Source of the DNA: JAMCXS01 sp046705545
GTDB lineage: Bacteria; Acidobacteriota; Terriglobia; UBA7540
Direction of reading: 5' to 3'
DNA length: 10,784 bases
NCBI GenBank assembly: GCA_046705545.1
Contig: JBJKQF010000124.1
Span: 1-10,784, forward strand
Positions 1 to 8,400 of this stretch are shown here, one piece after another. The notes under the pieces were generated by a model. That model ran no database searches and was not told the DNA's origin. It saw nothing but the letters and a program-made list of their open reading frames with translations. How positions within the stretch are numbered: position 1 is the stretch's first letter; each line of letters begins with the position of its first letter. A program made the translations under genes and the position numbers.

Positions 1-32
1 TTGCTGCGGGAGGGTCGGCGATCCCGATTCGG

Positions 33-61
33 CTGATACGAACGAACTAGCAATGTATAAA
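33..61 (+). promoter_or_regulatory. Putative sigma70-type promoter for the coiled-coil gene
   Basis: CTGATA at 33-38 (4 of 6 to TTGACA) and TATAAA at 56-61 (5 of 6 to TATAAT) are separated by exactly 17 bp. The predicted start is near 68, which would give a leader of about 100 nt before the ATG at 167. The -10 box is good and the -35 box is weak. Nothing else in 1-166 looks like a gene, so this is the best promoter candidate for the next gene. Confidence 0.35.
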
Positions 62-166
62 AATCAGAAGAAGGGGCGCGCTGGGTTGTTTTCGGCATCG
101 TCATGATCAAATTCTGCGCCAGATGCAAGCGCAGCAAGAGTTCGTGCCCAGCGGCAACATAGGAAC

Positions 167-1666
167 ATGAAGGGACCCATTTCACTTGCGCAAGAACTCC
201 GGGCGATTCGCAAGGGCGATAGACCCAACGGCGATAAGCGGGAGCGCCCGGCTGAAGTCCAAGGAGACCAACGCCCGTGGCAGGCGGACATTGACCAAAT
301 GCAACAGTCGATGCAGGAGTTGCTCCGGTCAGTTACGAGCCTCCTGGGCGTCGAAATTCCCGGGTTAGCTGCCGACCCTAAAAATCCTGCTCCGCCCTCG
401 CCTCAACTGGATTTTAAAACCATAAAAAGCCGCATCCGGAACGATCTGGAGACTTTTTCCTCGGCGACCGCTGCGGAGATCACGAAGCGCACCCAGGAGC
501 AGAGCCGCGCCGCCTTGGAAACCATCCAGAATGACGTGGGAACTCATATCGACCATGTGGTTGGGGAGTTCCGGGAAAAACTGCGGACCCGGCTGGAATC
601 GGAAGAGACCGTCAGTGACGCCGAAGTCGCCCACGAAACCCAGACTCGCGTCCTCGACTTGGTCCAGGCCCGCACGGATGAGTTTGCCCGTTGGGTCTGG
701 CTGACCTGCAAAGGAACGCAAACTCCCATCCCCGCGCAAATCGGAAAACTGCTGGAGCCTCATGCTGAGCAAGCAACTGCGCAGTTTGTCGAGTCCTCCC
801 GCCAGCGGTTCCAGGACGTCCTGACAGAACAGGAGCGATTTTCTCAGGACCTGCTCCAAGGGATGGAAGCAAGTTTCAAAGGCCAGATGAACTCCCTGGT
901 TCAAACCACGCAGCAAGAGTGCCAACAAAATCTTGATTCCGCCATGAAGTCCTTTATGGAGCGCCTGAACCTAGCGGGGGAAGAGGCAACCCAAAACTTG
1001 CAGAGCACCATGGGAGAATGTGTGGACGCGAGCATCGAGCGCTTCCGGCGCGACTTGGCGGAAATGATGGTGGCATCCCATCAGGGATTGCAGGCACAAG
1101 CCGTCGAGTTCCAGGCGAAACTTGCCAGCATGGCGCGAGAGACTTTTGAAAAGAGCCTGTCCGAGGAGAAACTCTCCAAGATGCGCCAGGAGGCCGTGGA
1201 AGCAGTGCAGAAGACAATCCAGCAGACTGCCTCCTCCCAGCACGACGAAATCAACAAGATGATGCAAGACGTTCGCAAACAGGCCGCTTCCCGGCATGAC
1301 ACGCAACTTCGGGAAACGTTCGAGGCTCAGTACGCCGCCGCCTTGGAGAAGATTCGGGAGGGTTCCGCCAGCGTAACGGCCGAAATCAAAGGCATGTCTG
1401 AGCGAGTCATGCAGGAGGTGTCTGAGAAAGTTGAAGCGTCCACTTCGCTTTTGAAGGAAGAGGCCGTGAGAACCACTTCCGGCATCGAATCCTCGTTCAA
1501 ACTTTCTCTGGAATCTTACCGGCGCGAGCTTGCCGAGTGCACCGAGTCCGCAGTCGATGAACAACGCCGGGCCATCAGCGTGAGCGTGAACGATTTGCAG
1601 GATCGCCTGAAACGGTCTGCACAGCTCCTCCGGGGTGAGATTGGGGTCAGCGCGGCCGGAAGTTGA
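167..1666 (+). CDS. Long soluble coiled-coil (apolipoprotein-like) protein of unknown function
   Basis: This 499-residue protein is not assigned to a functional family. Residues 1-60 are charged with a short helix. Residues 62-80 form a proline-rich linker. From about 82 to 490 the chain is rich in Glu, Gln, Ala, Lys, Arg, Ser and Thr and almost free of proline and long hydrophobic runs, the pattern of long amphipathic helices or a coiled coil. One break near residues 175-192 holds two Trp, a Cys and two Pro. There is no signal peptide and no membrane segment, so a cytoplasmic location is inferred. It resembles the signalling stalk of methyl-accepting chemotaxis proteins and apolipoprotein A/E-like repeats, but has no HAMP domain or membrane anchor. 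ATG 167 is the first start after the in-frame stop at 104-106, with AGGA at 161-164 unusually close to it. A scaffold or filament-like role is possible but unproven. Confidence 0.8.
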   Translation: MKGPISLAQELRAIRKGDRPNGDKRERPAEVQGDQRPWQADIDQMQQSMQELLRSVTSLLGVEIPGLAADPKNPAPPSPQLDFKTIKSRIRNDLETFSSATAAEITKRTQEQSRAALETIQNDVGTHIDHVVGEFREKLRTRLESEETVSDAEVAHETQTRVLDLVQARTDEFARWVWLTCKGTQTPIPAQIGKLLEPHAEQATAQFVESSRQRFQDVLTEQERFSQDLLQGMEASFKGQMNSLVQTTQQECQQNLDSAMKSFMERLNLAGEEATQNLQSTMGECVDASIERFRRDLAEMMVASHQGLQAQAVEFQAKLASMARETFEKSLSEEKLSKMRQEAVEAVQKTIQQTASSQHDEINKMMQDVRKQAASRHDTQLRETFEAQYAAALEKIREGSASVTAEIKGMSERVMQEVSEKVEASTSLLKEEAVRTTSGIESSFKLSLESYRRELAECTESAVDEQRRAISVSVNDLQDRLKRSAQLLRGEIGVSAAGS

Positions 1667-1995
1667 TCCAGGCTGGGCTTGGGGAATCCGCCAGCAAGGC
1701 GAAAAGAGAGTTTTTGGACCGGGGAAAAGTATTCCGAGGATCTTGCGATCGAGATTGTGGAATTGCCGTGGGGAGGGCGATCCGAGTCAAGGGGACGGTA
1801 CAACACCAGCTTCGCCAGGAAGTGTGGGTTCAGACGAAGCTCGGTGCCACCCTGCCCTTGAAGCCAGACGCATAGGAAAAGCGGCGGGTGACCGTGGGAG
1901 CGGGCGTTCAGGCACGCGGCCCTAGAATCAAGCCAGCTCCAAGCCTTGTCGCACAACGAGGGCGCGTGTTCGCTAGCGATTTCCTCGGGTTTCAT
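1516..1995 (-). pseudogene. Possible gene remnant, downstream member of a coupled minus-strand pair
   Basis: An open minus-strand frame starts at ATG 1995-1993 (MKPEEIAS...) and runs to 1516. Only the part outside the plus-strand coiled-coil gene (1667-1995, about 110 codons) is credible; the last 150 bp lie antisense to that gene and are probably chance read-through. The N-terminal part has protein-like composition, with Trp-rich helix-like stretches around residues 15-45 and no low-complexity runs. The start overlaps the stop of the frame upstream by ATGA (1992-1995), as in translationally coupled genes. I do not recognise the family. Alternatives are a real small gene overlapping the 3' end of its convergent neighbour, or a spurious frame in an otherwise empty gap. 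No plus-strand reading of this gap is more convincing. Confidence 0.3.
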
Positions 1996-2204
1996 TCAGC
2001 ATCCATCGGGCGTTTCGGAATCCAATGAACAGTCCAGGCTGCCATGTGAAAGTAGGGCTTGGAGTCACCTGGAAATTCAGTCTGTAGCTTGTCGCCCACT
2101 TTCTCCAATGTGAAAGGGTAGGGAGTCCTTCTGGCGAAAAGCTCAATCTCGCCCGACTCGCGCCGGGGCCGGTCCTTAAACGAGTTGGACGGAAACAGAT
2201 GAGT
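1992..2204 (-). pseudogene. Possible 5'-truncated gene remnant, upstream member of a coupled minus-strand pair
   Basis: A minus-strand frame of about 70 codons is open from just after an in-frame TAG (2207-2205) to a TGA at 1994-1992. It reads like the C-terminal part of a globular protein, with the segments IELFARRTPYPF and FPGDSKPYFHMAAWTVHW, which are balanced in charged and aromatic residues. All three plus-strand frames over this interval carry stops. There is no suitable start codon near the beginning, and the frame stops where the plus-strand 163-residue gene begins at 2207, so it looks cut off at its 5' side. Its stop overlaps the start of the next minus-strand frame by 4 bp. The family is not recognised. 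Together with the downstream frame it accounts for most of the gap 1667-2206, in which I see no RNA gene, terminator or clear repeat. Confidence 0.35.
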
Positions 2205-2206
2205 CT

Positions 2207-2698
2207 ATGAGCAGGCCATATTCACCCATTAACGATTTGTACGGGGTCGCTCCGCCGAAGGAACCCCGCAGGAGCCGTGGAAGGGGGTGGCTGTTCGTTC
2301 TTCTGGTTTTGGCAGGACTTTTCGTTTACGAATCGGTCCGTCCGGTCATGCGCCTTCGCCCCAACCCGCTTCCAATCGTTGTAGGCGCAAAATTAAAGGC
2401 CGGAGGGAGCGAGGATGGCTCCCAAGAACGTATGGCGCGAGCCTGCTGGGACTATGCCATCCAGTATTTACAGGACAGCTACCCTTTCGGCCAGCCGCTG
2501 CCTGAAAGTCCCTCGCTGGGATTTGGGAAAACGCCTAAAATCAGGGCTCTGTGCTGGCCAAGACTTCAGCAGGCATGGCTCCAGGAATCGTCGTGGGCTC
2601 GGTCATACCAATGGAATACCGACTGGCTTACGGATTCGCACAGTTCATTCCGTAAAACCCTGCGAGCCTTCTTGAACGACTTAGGCGCATCCTCGTAA
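2207..2698 (+). CDS. Single-pass membrane-anchored hypothetical protein
   Basis: This 163-residue protein has an Arg/Lys/Pro-rich N-terminus (residues 1-27), one membrane segment at about 28-41 and a remaining domain of roughly 115 residues. Positive charges before the membrane segment predict N-in topology with the domain in the periplasm. That domain has Cys80 and Cys116, which could pair, and many Trp and Tyr residues (WDYAIQYLQD near 81-90, several Trp at 117-140). I do not recognise a named domain. A signal-anchor assignment fits better than a cleaved signal peptide, because no clear cleavage site follows the hydrophobic run. The ATG at 2207 follows a three-codon minigene (2199-2210, ATG AGT CTA TGA) that overlaps it in another frame. 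The Shine-Dalgarno sequence is weak (GGA at 2191-2193). The downstream gene has its own promoter, so the two are probably transcribed separately. Confidence 0.65.
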   Translation: MSRPYSPINDLYGVAPPKEPRRSRGRGWLFVLLVLAGLFVYESVRPVMRLRPNPLPIVVGAKLKAGGSEDGSQERMARACWDYAIQYLQDSYPFGQPLPESPSLGFGKTPKIRALCWPRLQQAWLQESSWARSYQWNTDWLTDSHSSFRKTLRAFLNDLGASS

Positions 2699-2805
2699 GC
2701 GCTTGCGGTAGGCAGGGTCGGCAAGTCGGCGGCGTAATTTATCCTCTGAAAGAATCTCCGCAGATTCCCTTTGGGCTCGTCCTGTAACTGAGTTCAACAT
2801 CGGCG

Positions 2806-2834
2806 TTAACAATTTCTTGCTTCTCTTTTACAAT
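2806..2834 (+). promoter_or_regulatory. Strong sigma70-type promoter for the DUF2914 gene
   Basis: TTAACA at 2806-2811 and TACAAT at 2829-2834 each match consensus at 5 of 6 positions and are separated by exactly 17 bp. The predicted start is near 2841, giving a leader of about 18 nt to the ATG at 2859. The leader is pyrimidine-rich and has no Shine-Dalgarno sequence. Confidence 0.65.
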
Positions 2835-2858
2835 TAATGTTTCACCGTTGTTCTTCGT

Positions 2859-4010
2859 ATGCCCATGGGGAATATCTCGGTCTTGGCGCGCGCGCGGAGT
2901 TTGTACGCATATCTTGAGAGGCCGATTTCTTCCTTCTCACTGATCGGCGGTTTTGTTTTTGACGCCCTCACCCTGCAGCGCGTTGATGTTTTTTGGGACA
3001 ATTTCTGGGTTGCCGCGCATCTGGCGATTGTGACCCTCTGCGTGGTCTGGATTAACCTGCTGGATGATTCCACGGGCGAAAACGGGATGCGGCCGGAAGC
3101 TGACCCGCAGAGACTGCACTTCTGGCTCCTCAACATCTTGCAGTTCTTTTTTGGCGGGCTCCTCTCCGTTTACCTCATCTTCTACTTCCGGAGCGGCACG
3201 ATCGCTGCAAGCTGGCCTTTCCTCTTAATCCTTGCTCTGGCGTTTATCGCGAACGAATCCTTCAAGCGCCGCTACGCACGCCTTTCCTTCCAGATGGCGC
3301 TCTTATTCCTCGCCTTCTACTCCTTTGCCATTTACTTCCTCCCCATCCTCCTTCACCGGATCGGCACGCGAGTGTTCCTGCTGAGCGGCGCCGCCAGCGT
3401 GGCGGCGATCACGATTATCCTCATGATTCTTGCGGTCTTCTCCCGGAGGCGCTTTGCGGGGCGGCGCGGCTGGGCTGTCTTGGGAACCTTGGCGGGCATT
3501 CTTGTGGTCGTGAACGGACTTTACTTCCTGGACCTCATCCCGCCGCTTCCCTTGTCCCTCAAGGAAGCTGGCGTCTACCACTCGCTGGTCGCCAATGGCC
3601 CCGGCAACTACACGGTAACCTCTGAATATCGGACGCCAACGGGACTGGCTTCCATTGATTTTCTGGCCCGTTTTTTTGCGATCACCCAGACCGTCCACAT
3701 CATGCCGGGCGAGTCTCTTTCAGTCTATACCGCGGTTTTTTCTCCGACCGCACTGTCCACAAAGATCGTTCACGAATGGCAGTACTATGACCGGGCGAAG
3801 GGCGAGTGGATCACACGCGGCCGCGTTCCTCTTTCTGTTGTAGGAGGGAGGGATGGCGGTTACCGGACGTTTTCCCAAGAACCAGGCATCACTGCTGGAG
3901 TTTGGCGAGTTGACGTGGAAACGCCAAGCGGCCGGGTGATTGGACGCTTGAATTTCAAGGTGACCGTGCAAAACACGGAGCCGAAGCTGCGGACAGAACA
4001 CATCGGCTGA
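2859..4010 (+). CDS. Multi-pass membrane protein with C-terminal DUF2914 domain
   Basis: This 383-residue protein has hydrophobic segments at roughly 25-40 (weak), 50-67, 90-110, 117-131, 142-163, 172-193 and 205-225, giving about six or seven membrane spans. The C-terminal soluble domain (about 230-370) contains the DUF2914-like core: MPGESLSVYTAVFSP at about 282-296, IVHEWQYYD at 303-311, and a final beta-rich stretch (GVWRVDVETPSGRVIGRLNF) at about 347-366. The function of DUF2914 is unknown. Its beta-sandwich-like look suggests an extracytoplasmic ligand- or partner-binding module, which is inference. ATG 2859 lies close to the predicted transcription start and has no Shine-Dalgarno sequence; ATG 2865, two codons later, is an alternative. 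The gene ends 25 bp from the convergent efflux operon, with no terminator hairpin visible between them. Confidence 0.8.
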   Translation: MPMGNISVLARARSLYAYLERPISSFSLIGGFVFDALTLQRVDVFWDNFWVAAHLAIVTLCVVWINLLDDSTGENGMRPEADPQRLHFWLLNILQFFFGGLLSVYLIFYFRSGTIAASWPFLLILALAFIANESFKRRYARLSFQMALLFLAFYSFAIYFLPILLHRIGTRVFLLSGAASVAAITIILMILAVFSRRRFAGRRGWAVLGTLAGILVVVNGLYFLDLIPPLPLSLKEAGVYHSLVANGPGNYTVTSEYRTPTGLASIDFLARFFAITQTVHIMPGESLSVYTAVFSPTALSTKIVHEWQYYDRAKGEWITRGRVPLSVVGGRDGGYRTFSQEPGITAGVWRVDVETPSGRVIGRLNFKVTVQNTEPKLRTEHIG

Positions 4011-4035
4011 CCAATTCAGATCCCAAAGTTTGACT

Positions 4036-5430
4036 TTACTGTTGCCAGCCGCCGCCAAGCGCCTGATAGACCTGGACGAGCGCGAGCCGCTCGTTAAGCT
4101 GCGCCGCCACAAGGTTCAGCTCAGCAGCAAAATAGTTCGTTTCGCTGGTCAGGACCTGGAGGTAACTTGCCCCGCCGTTTCGGTAGAGCACCTTCGATAG
4201 CCGGTCGGATTCCTGCGCCGCGCGGGTTAGCTGCTGCTGCTGCCGGCGGAACTCGCGGTCCTTCTGGTAGCCGACCAGCGAGTTGGAGACCTGCTCAAAA
4301 GCTTGCTGGATAGTCTGCTGATACGTCAGGACCATCTGTTGCCATTGCGCGTGGGCCAGGCGCACGCCCGCACGAAGTTCGCCGGCCGCAAAGACAGGCT
4401 GAGTTACGTTCACCGCAGCATTCCAGTTCTGAGACGGACTGTTGATAAAACGATTGAGCGCGTAGCTCTCAAAGCCGCCCATGCCCGTCAAGGAGATGTC
4501 GGGAAAGAGCGCCGCCTTAACCACGCCGATCCTGGCGTTCGCAGCGATCAGGTTCTCTTCCGCCTCCCGAATGTCCGGGCGGCGCGCCAACAGCTCCGAG
4601 GGCAAGCCGGCGGGAACGGCTGGGGGTTCGGACTGAGCGATCAGCGCGTGGCCGCGCGGAATGGGACGCGGATTTTCTCCCAGCAGGATGCTGAGCTGAT
4701 TTTCCTGCTGAGCGATCTGGCGTTCGAGGTCAGGAATGGCGCCGGCAGCGGCATCCACAAGCTGCTCGGCTTGGCTTACGTCCAGCATTGAAGCTGAACC
4801 GTTCTTTTCGAGCACACGGATGAGCCGCAGTGAGTCCTGGCGCGAGGCGAGCGTGCGCTTGGCGATGGCAAGTTCGCTGTCGAGGGCGCGAAGCTGGAAG
4901 TATGCCGCCGCTACGATTGAAACCACAGACGCCAGAATAGCGCGCCGCCCCCATTCGCTGGCCAGAAGCTGGGCGCGAGCCGCCTCAGTCTGGTGCCGGT
5001 ACTTTCCCCAAAAATCCAGATCCCAAACCATCGAAAGACTTAGGCGGCCCGCGTTCTCCTCGTAGGCTGGAAATACCTTGGAGACTTTCGCATTCTTCTG
5101 GCTGAAGAGGCCCGCCCCCACGCTGGCATAAGGAAACTGGCTGGCGCGGGTGATGCCAAGCGACGCCTGAGCCTGGAGCACGCGGTTGGCGGCAAACCGG
5201 ACGTCGTAGTTGCGGGCAATTGCGGTGTGGATCAGCTTTACCAGGACCGGATCCTGAAAGACCTGCCACCATTTTTCGTCGCCGAGCGAAACGGCCGCAT
5301 GGGCCGGCGGCGTCTGCGGCTCTCCGCGATAAGCATGAGGAACGTTGACGGCCGGGCGGTGGTATTTAGGCCCCACCATGCAGCCGGTCAGAAAGACAAT
5401 CCCCATAATGAGAAACGCCAGCTTCTTCAT
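4036..5430 (-). CDS. RND efflux outer-membrane factor lipoprotein, NodT/OprM family
   Basis: This 464-residue TolC-type protein forms the outer-membrane channel and periplasmic tunnel of a tripartite exporter. The signal peptide ends in the lipobox LTGC with Cys17 as the lipidation site, followed by MVGPKYHRPAV, the usual NodT-family mature N-terminus. The long alpha-helical barrel halves contain the hallmark RRPDIREAEENLIAANARIG at about residue 285-305 and AELNLVAAQLNERLALVQVYQALGGGW at the C-terminus. Length and both internal repeats are normal for the family, with no frameshift. The gene is last in the operon. Its ATG overlaps the stop of the pump gene by 4 bp (5427-5430), which implies translational coupling, and a modest AAGG precedes it. 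Substrates cannot be read from the sequence. Confidence 0.95.
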   Translation of the reverse strand: MKKLAFLIMGIVFLTGCMVGPKYHRPAVNVPHAYRGEPQTPPAHAAVSLGDEKWWQVFQDPVLVKLIHTAIARNYDVRFAANRVLQAQASLGITRASQFPYASVGAGLFSQKNAKVSKVFPAYEENAGRLSLSMVWDLDFWGKYRHQTEAARAQLLASEWGRRAILASVVSIVAAAYFQLRALDSELAIAKRTLASRQDSLRLIRVLEKNGSASMLDVSQAEQLVDAAAGAIPDLERQIAQQENQLSILLGENPRPIPRGHALIAQSEPPAVPAGLPSELLARRPDIREAEENLIAANARIGVVKAALFPDISLTGMGGFESYALNRFINSPSQNWNAAVNVTQPVFAAGELRAGVRLAHAQWQQMVLTYQQTIQQAFEQVSNSLVGYQKDREFRRQQQQLTRAAQESDRLSKVLYRNGGASYLQVLTSETNYFAAELNLVAAQLNERLALVQVYQALGGGWQQ

Positions 5431-8400
5431 TCCGCACCTTCGCCCGGCGCAGTTTGCGGCGACATCGGCCCGCCTGCCTCGTGCCGTGCGGCGCCCGAAA
5501 GCCGCTCTACCACGTAAAAGATTGTAGGAATAAAGAAGATGCCAAGTGCGCTGGCCGCCAGCATACCTCCAATCACCGTGGTCCCCATGATCTGCCGCGC
5601 CACCGAGCCCGTTCCGGAGGCGATCCAGAGCGGTACGCAGCCCAGAATGAAGGCGAAGGAGGTCATCAAGATGGGCCGCAGCCGCAAGCGCGCCCCTCCT
5701 AAGGCGGCCTCGGCCAACGACCTGCCCTCCTCGTACTCCTTCTTGGCGAACTCCACAATCAGAATCGCGTTCTTTGCCGCCAGCCCAATCAACATCACCA
5801 TGCCGATCTGAGAAAAGACGTCGTTATCGATGTGCACCATGTAAGCCGGATAAAAATGCTGCACGAACATGCGCCGCAGGAGCAGCACTCCAAAAGCGCC
5901 ACAGACCGCCACCGGCGTGCTGAGCAGCACGCTGAAGGGCAAGGTCCAGCTCTCGTACAAGGCGGCCAGAATCAGGAAGACAAAGAGCAAGGAGAGCCCG
6001 AAAATAACCGTCGCCGACACGCCTTTCTCCGCCTGCTTCTCCTGAAAGGACATCCCCATGTAGTCGTACCCCATGCCAGCGGGCATGGTCTTGTGGAACA
6101 CCTGCTCAAGCGCGGCCATGGCCTGCGCGGAGCTATAACCGGAAGCAGCGCTGCCGTTGATCTGCGCGGCATTGTAGCCATCGTAGTGCATGACGAACTC
6201 AGGACCCAGTTCCGGATGGAGTTGGACCAGTGCGGACAAGGGCACCATCTGGCCCTGGTTATTTCGCACGTAGAACCGCTTGAGGTCGCCGACCTTGCCG
6301 CGATACGCGGACTCTCCCTCGACGTACACCTGCCACTGACGCCCAAAGCGATTGAAATAGTTGACGAACAGCCCCCCCAGAAAGCCCTGCAACGTGGTGT
6401 AAACGTCAGGAAGCGCCACGCCCATCTTCAGCGCCGCGGCACGGTCCACGTGGGCGTATTGCTCAGGAACATTAGGAAGAAAAGTGGTGCCAATAAATCC
6501 GATTTCCGGCATCTTGCGCGCCGCCGCCAGGAACTTATCGAGATTTTGCGCCAGGTAAGGGATGCCGTGCCCGCCGCGATCCTCCAGGACGAAGGTAAAT
6601 CCACCGGAAGTTCCCACGCCGGGAATCGAAGGTGGAGAAAAGCTGAAGGCGGTGCCTTGGGGCAGGCTGGGCAACTCCTGGTTTAAACGGTTCTCAATGG
6701 CCCACACCTGCTCGCTCAGCTTTTTACGGTCTTTCCATGGCTGGAGGGTAACAAAAAAGAAAGCGTTGTTGCTGGCCTGCACGTAGCTGAGCAGGCTGAA
6801 ACCCACCACGCTGGTCACGTAGCGTACGCCGGGAGTGTGCTGCAGAATCTGCTCGATCCGCCGGGCGGCGGCGCCGGTCCGGTCCATCGAGGCCGCGTTG
6901 GGCAGTTGCAAGTTTACAAACGCGTAGCCCATGTCCTCCTCAGGCAAGAAACCCGTGGGCAGTTTTTTCCCAAAGAAAGCCGCGCCCACTGCGAAGAGCC
7001 CGAGCAGCAGCATGGTTAAGGCGCTCTTGCGAATCAACTGTCCTGAGATGCGGACGTAGCGGTCCCTCCCGCTGTCAAAGGTTCTGTTGAACCATCCAAA
7101 GGCCCACTTGAGCGGGCCGCGGCGCTCTTTGCGGGGCCGCAGCAGCAGGGCAGCCAGCGCCGGGCTCAGGCTGAGCGCATTGAAAGCAGAAAGGATCACA
7201 GAAATCGCGATGGTCACCGCAAACTGCTGGTAGAGCCGGCCGGTGATGCCGGGGATAAACGCCGTCGGCACAAAAACAGAAGAGAGAACCAGGGCGATTC
7301 CGATCACGGGCCCGGAAATCTCCTCCATGGCGCGCCGCGCCGCATCCTTGGGCGGCAGACCTTCCTCAATGTGGCGCTCGACCGCCTCCACGACGACGAT
7401 GGCGTCATCTACCACGAGGCCAATCGCCAGCACCAGCCCGAACATGGAAAGCGTGTTGATAGAAAACCCAAAGAGCGGAAAAACCGCGAAAGTGCCCACC
7501 AGCGAAACCGGCACGGCCAGCAGAGGAATCAACGTAGCCCGCCAATTCTGCAGGAACACGTAAACCACTAAAATGACCAGCAACAGAGCAATGCCCAGAG
7601 TGATCAGGATCTCCTTCATGCCCTCCGTCACGGCGAGTGTCTGGTCGAGCGAGACTGCATAGCTCATGTCCTTGGGAAACTGCTCTTTCATCCGCGACAT
7701 CAAGTCCCGAACTTCGCGGGCGTCGTTCACGGCATTCGACCCGGGAAGTTGGTAAACAGCGATGATCGCGCTGGGCTTCCCGTTCAATCGGCCCTGGAGA
7801 GTGTAGAACTGGGTGCCGAGCTGCACCTGACCAACGTCCCGCAGCCGGACAATGCCGCCATTGGGGTTTTCGCGGATCACGATGTCGCCAAACTGCTGGG
7901 GGGTAACCAGCCGACCTTGGGCGCGCACGGAATAAGTGAATTCCTGGCCGGATGGCGCCGGCTCGCCGCCAATCTGGCCGGCGGGATTCACAGTGTTCTG
8001 TGCCTGGACAGCGTTGACAACATCCGGCACGGTGATCCCCAGCTTTGCCATGCGGTCGGGGTTCAGCCAGACGCGCATGGCGTACTGTCCGGAACCGAAG
8101 ATCTGCACGTTGCCAATGCCCGGCAGCCGGCTGACTGCGTCATAGAGGTTGATGTAGGCGTAGTTGGCCAGGAATTTAGCATCGTAGGTTCCGTGGGGCG
8201 AATCGAGCGCCACGAGCATCATCGGCGCGGAGACCGACTTCTGCACCACGACGCCGTAGCGGGTGACATCAGCCGGGAGCTGGGAGGCCGCCTGCGATTC
8301 GCGCATCTGGGTCAGAATCAGGTCGGTGTTGGGATCGCTCTTTACTCGGAAATCCACGATCATTGTCATCTGGCCGCTGGCCGTGGCGTTCAGCGAGTAC

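Noticed and set aside
103..162. 19-codon plus-strand frame with a CxxC motif ending just before the coiled-coil gene
   Set aside because: No ribosome-binding site and far too short to support; any leader-peptide role is speculation.
1635..1925. Plus-strand frames of 60-96 codons in 1635-1925
   Set aside because: Composition is Gly/Arg/Ser/Pro-rich and looks like noncoding read-through; they start inside the coiled-coil gene or just behind it, without ribosome-binding sites.
2694..2707. Near-palindrome CGTAAGCGCTTGCG at the stop of the 163-residue gene, considered as a terminator
   Set aside because: No loop and no following T-run, so it does not look like an intrinsic terminator.
4011..4035. 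Bidirectional terminator expected between convergent genes
   Set aside because: The 25-bp gap has no hairpin or T-run; any terminator must lie inside the coding ends or be factor-dependent.
5832..6686. 284-codon plus-strand open frame opposite the pump gene
   Set aside because: Antisense shadow of the RND pump; no recognisable domain and His/Gln/Arg-rich translation.
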